64,000 nt of DNA from Litorivita pollutaquae. Lineage in GTDB: Bacteria > Pseudomonadota > Alphaproteobacteria > Rhodobacterales > Rhodobacteraceae. Below the pieces are notes generated by a model. The model was not told where the DNA came from and made no database searches. It saw nothing but the letters and a program-made list of their open reading frames with translations. Below are positions 61,426-64,000 of this stretch, one piece after another. Every line of letters starts with the position of its first letter. The stretch's first letter is position 1. Where the stretch lies: assembly GCF_003205515.1 (NCBI RefSeq), contig NZ_KZ826487.1, positions 62,001-126,000 on the forward strand. Reading direction: 5' to 3'. The translations under genes were made by a program, and so were the position numbers.

Positions 61426-62763
61426 ATGAAAACTCTCACTAAATTTGGGCTCGCAGCGACGTTGATCGCGTTGCCCAGCCTTGGCCTTGCACAGGACGGC
61501 CCGACACCGGGCGTCAACGCATCGACCGACACCGTATTCATCCTGAACTCCTTGCTGTTCCTTGTTGGCGGCTTTCTGGTGTTTTGGATGGCGGCGGGTT
61601 TTGCCATGCTCGAAGCGGGCCTTGTGCGTTCAAAAAACGTTACAATGCAGTTGATGAAGAACGTCGCGCTGTTCTCGCTCGCGGCGATCTTTTACTACCT
61701 TATCGGCTATAATCTGATGTACCCGCTGGGCACTTGGTCGGTTGACGGCATGCTTTCGGGCGTTTGGGGCCCTGGTGTTCTTGAAGCCGTTGGCGTGACC
61801 GCCGAGACGGCGGATGATTATTCCTACGCCTCTACCGGTTCGGATTTCTTCTTCCAGTTGATGTTCTGTGCCACGACGGCATCGATCGTTTCGGGCACCT
61901 TGGCCGAACGCATCAAACTGTGGCCTTTCCTGATCTTCACGATCGTTCTGACAGCCGTGATCTACCCGCTGCAAGCGTCGTGGAAATGGGGCGGCGGTTT
62001 TCTTGACCAAGCCGGTTTCCTTGATTTCGCGGGCTCCACTGTTGTGCACTCGGTGGGTGGCTGGGCCGCTTTGACCGGCGCACTGATCCTTGGTCCGCGT
62101 ATCGGCAAATACTCCAAAGAAGGCCGCGTGATCCCGATCCCCGGTTCGAACCTGACCCTTGCAACTTTGGGTACGTTCATCTTGTGGCTCGGTTGGTTCG
62201 GTTTCAATGGCGGCTCGCAGCTGGCCATGGGCACCGTGGGTGATGTCGGCGACGTAAGCCGGATCTTTGCCAACACCAACACTGCGGCAGCTGGCGGAGC
62301 GATTGCAGCCCTGATCCTGACGCAGATCCTCTACAAGAAGCCTGACTTGACCATGGTTCTCAACGGCGCATTGGCCGGCCTCGTGTCGATCACCGCCGAA
62401 CCGCTGACCCCGTCCTTGGGTGCGGCAACTTTGATCGGCGCTGCCGGCGGTGTGATCATCGTCTTTGCGGTTCCTTTCCTCGACAAGCTGAAAATCGATG
62501 ACGTTGTCGGTGCCATTCCGGTTCACCTGATCTGCGGCATCTGGGGCACCATCGCGGTTGTCTTCACCAATGGTGATGCGTCGCTCGGCACCCAGCTTTA
62601 TTCGATCGTTGTGGTTGGTATCTTCACCATCGTCGCATCCGGTTTGACCTGGTTCATCCTCAAGGCTGTGATGGGTCTGCGGGTGTCCGAAGAAGACGAG
62701 ATCAATGGTCTCGACCTCGCGGAACTTGGGATGGAAGCCTACCCAGAATTCTCCAAAGGCTGA
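61426..62763 (+). CDS. amtB: ammonium transporter
   Basis: A 445-residue trimeric ammonium channel. A cleavable N-terminal signal (LAATLIALPSLGLAQ) precedes eleven membrane helices: FWMAAGFAMLEAGLVRSKN, FFQLMFCATTASIVSGTLAER, DFAGSTVVHSVGGWAALTGAL with the first pore His, and PVHLICGIWGTIAVVF with the second. The C-terminal tail (GLRVSEEDEINGLDLAELG) is the GlnK-contact region. It lies downstream of glnK with a strong terminator after it. Confidence 0.97.
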   Translation: MKTLTKFGLAATLIALPSLGLAQDGPTPGVNASTDTVFILNSLLFLVGGFLVFWMAAGFAMLEAGLVRSKNVTMQLMKNVALFSLAAIFYYLIGYNLMYPLGTWSVDGMLSGVWGPGVLEAVGVTAETADDYSYASTGSDFFFQLMFCATTASIVSGTLAERIKLWPFLIFTIVLTAVIYPLQASWKWGGGFLDQAGFLDFAGSTVVHSVGGWAALTGALILGPRIGKYSKEGRVIPIPGSNLTLATLGTFILWLGWFGFNGGSQLAMGTVGDVGDVSRIFANTNTAAAGGAIAALILTQILYKKPDLTMVLNGALAGLVSITAEPLTPSLGAATLIGAAGGVIIVFAVPFLDKLKIDDVVGAIPVHLICGIWGTIAVVFTNGDASLGTQLYSIVVVGIFTIVASGLTWFILKAVMGLRVSEEDEINGLDLAELGMEAYPEFSKG

Positions 62764-62794
62764 TTATCTCCTTCCAATCAGCTGACAGAGTACT

Positions 62795-62823
62795 TCCCGG
62801 GCGTTCGCGCCCGGGATTTTTTG
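62795..62823 (+). terminator. rho-independent terminator after amtB
   Basis: TCCCGGGCG / CGCCCGGGA, a perfect 9-bp stem with a TTCG tetraloop and six T: a textbook intrinsic terminator. Confidence 0.93.
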
Positions 62824-62966
62824 TTTTGGGGTCTGTTTTGTGTTGGCCTAGAGGGTCGCGGGGCACAGGGCTTGCGCTGCACGCCCGCCCGCGTTTGGGC
62901 CGCGATGGTCGGCTCTACCATGCCTTTCACCGGCCAAGAGACCGACAAAGAGCGGGCTGATTGTCG

Positions 62967-63878
62967 CTATTCTGCGATGGTCAAAGCTTCGCGGCATTTG
63001 GCCACCATGAATTCGGTAAAAAGCTGCACCTTTGGGTCGCGCAACTTGCGGCTGGGCGTCAGGCAGGCCAGCTGCGCGGGCAGGGGCGGTGTGGCGGCGG
63101 CGACTTCGACCAACGCGCCACTGGCCAAATGCTCCGCTACCTCGAAACGTGGTTTCATCACGACCCCCGATCCGGCCAAAGCCCATCCGGTCAGCACATC
63201 GCCATCATCACTTTCCAACGGGCCGGTGACAGCATAGGCCCGCGCGCCGGTTTTGGTTTGCAGGCTCCAGCGGAATTCGCGTGCTCCTGGAAACCGCAGG
63301 TTCAAACAATCATGCTTGTCCGCGATCAACGCATCGCCATCTTCGGGCATCCCCCGCGCGGCAATATAGGACGGCGCGGCACAGAGCAGCCGTTCGCAAT
63401 CGGCGATCACGCGGATTTTCAAATCGCTGTCCTCCAGCGGCCCCAAATGAAACGCTAAATCCAACCCTTCGCCCATTACATCTACGATCCGGTCCGACAA
63501 TCGCAGACGAATGTCGATCTCGGGGTAGAGCATTTTGAACGCCGGCACCGCAGGCGCAATCAAACGCCGCCCGATTCCCAAAGGGGCGGCGACAAACAGC
63601 GTGCCGCGCGGGCTTTGACTGGCCTGCATGACCTTGGCCTCGGCGGCGTCAATGGCATCCAGAATCGCGCAGGCCCCGTCGTAAAACAGCCGCCCGTGCT
63701 CTGTCGGGCTGAGCGACCGCGTGGTGCGGTTGAACAGGCGCACGCCCAGATGTTTTTCCAACTCGCCAATGCGCGCCGACGCCACGGCGGGCGAGGTGCG
63801 TTGATCGCGGGCCGCCGCGCTCATACTGCCCAACTCATAGACACGGACAAACATTTTGACGTTATTCACATAGGCCAT
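62967..63878 (-). CDS. LysR family transcriptional regulator
   Basis: A 303-residue LysR-type regulator. N-terminal winged helix (FVRVYELGSMSAAARDQRTSPAVASARIGELE; RLFNRTTRSLSPTEHG; quoted in parts) and a substrate-binding-like effector domain follow the DsdC/PtxR-style group. ATG 63878 has AAGG 9 nt upstream; a TTG two codons earlier is less likely. It is divergent from the gene that starts at 63982, which is therefore its probable target. Confidence 0.94.
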   Translation of the reverse strand: MAYVNNVKMFVRVYELGSMSAAARDQRTSPAVASARIGELEKHLGVRLFNRTTRSLSPTEHGRLFYDGACAILDAIDAAEAKVMQASQSPRGTLFVAAPLGIGRRLIAPAVPAFKMLYPEIDIRLRLSDRIVDVMGEGLDLAFHLGPLEDSDLKIRVIADCERLLCAAPSYIAARGMPEDGDALIADKHDCLNLRFPGAREFRWSLQTKTGARAYAVTGPLESDDGDVLTGWALAGSGVVMKPRFEVAEHLASGALVEVAAATPPLPAQLACLTPSRKLRDPKVQLFTEFMVAKCREALTIAE

Positions 63879-63981
63879 TTTCAATGCCTTCTTGAAACTG
63901 CTGGTGGTATTTGCAGGATTAACAAAAAGCTGCCCGATGCGATAGCCTTGGCAGAACCGGGACCAATAGGAGAGATGCGCG

Positions 63982-64000
63982 ATGTATGATCTGGCAGCGA
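63982..64000 (+). CDS. start of a gene cut by the window end
   Basis: ATG 63982 reads MYDLAA to the edge. AGGAGA lies 8 nt upstream and the gene is divergent from a LysR regulator, both of which support a real start. The product cannot be identified from six residues. Confidence 0.5.

Noticed and set aside
1-64000. CRISPR arrays, insertion sequences, prophage, tRNA and rRNA genes
   Set aside because: No regularly spaced repeats, transposase or integrase frames, or tRNA-like arms with a TTCGA loop were found in the intergenic regions by reading; a dedicated tRNA/ncRNA search was not possible.

Overview
The window is GC-rich chromosomal DNA of an alphaproteobacterium, most likely a Rhodobacterales/Roseobacter-group organism. 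This is inferred from protein style and gene order: accD next to folC, glutathione-dependent formaldehyde oxidation, an MbfA iron exporter, ubiTUV, an MlaA/MlaC pair, and a glnK-amt operon ahead of a LysR gene. No rRNA, tRNA, CRISPR array, insertion sequence or prophage was recognised. The density is that of ordinary core chromosome, with many 4-nt ATGA/GTGA overlaps and rho-independent hairpins between convergent genes.

Layout. 0-7.2 kb: a partial NlpC/P60-type peptidase and an M17 leucyl aminopeptidase (minus), a small helical protein, beta-carbonic anhydrase (plus), a PD-(D/E)xK-like protein, a MuiA/DUF4139 exported protein, asd and an I78 inhibitor-like lipoprotein (minus). 7.4-17.1 kb: class III alcohol dehydrogenase with a SecDF-P1-head-like exported protein, a NYN-domain protein, a TetR gene divergent from mbfA, then a long plus-strand run (AEC transporter, IYD-like nitroreductase, S-formylglutathione hydrolase, YaiI, HAD phosphatase, ornithine cyclodeaminase-like, alpha/beta hydrolase). 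17.1-26.4 kb: MFS transporter, zapE, LysM protein, rhodanese, folC-accD, and two tandem CPBP membrane proteases.

26.6-32.6 kb is the most interesting region. It is an oxygen-independent ubiquinone biosynthesis island: ubiD-ubiX on the minus strand diverge from ubiT-ubiU-ubiV on the plus strand, and a Crp/Fnr regulator follows. A perfect FNR-type palindrome (TTGA-N6-TCAA) lies in the ubiD/ubiT divergent promoter and another lies upstream of the regulator. UbiU and UbiV keep their iron-sulfur cysteines with the spacing known from the Escherichia coli proteins. The regulator keeps the FNR DNA-reading residues but lacks one N-terminal cluster cysteine. Together this reads as a low-oxygen switch for quinone supply.

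33-49 kb: an HSD10-like dehydrogenase with an acyl-CoA dehydrogenase, ilvD, a lipoprotein, two Rhodobacterales-type hypothetical genes, LysR, an OmpA-family/AhpD-like/GNAT/CinA-like cluster, sfsA, map, a solitary TRAP solute-binding protein, rsmD with a ferredoxin-reductase-like flavoprotein, and a peroxiredoxin. 49.9-64 kb: MscS channel, phhB, a FemAB-like acyltransferase, GDPD and RidA; a type I secretion ABC/HlyD pair; mlaA-mlaC; a class A penicillin-binding protein; glnK-amt with a structured leader; and a LysR gene divergent from a gene cut by the window end.
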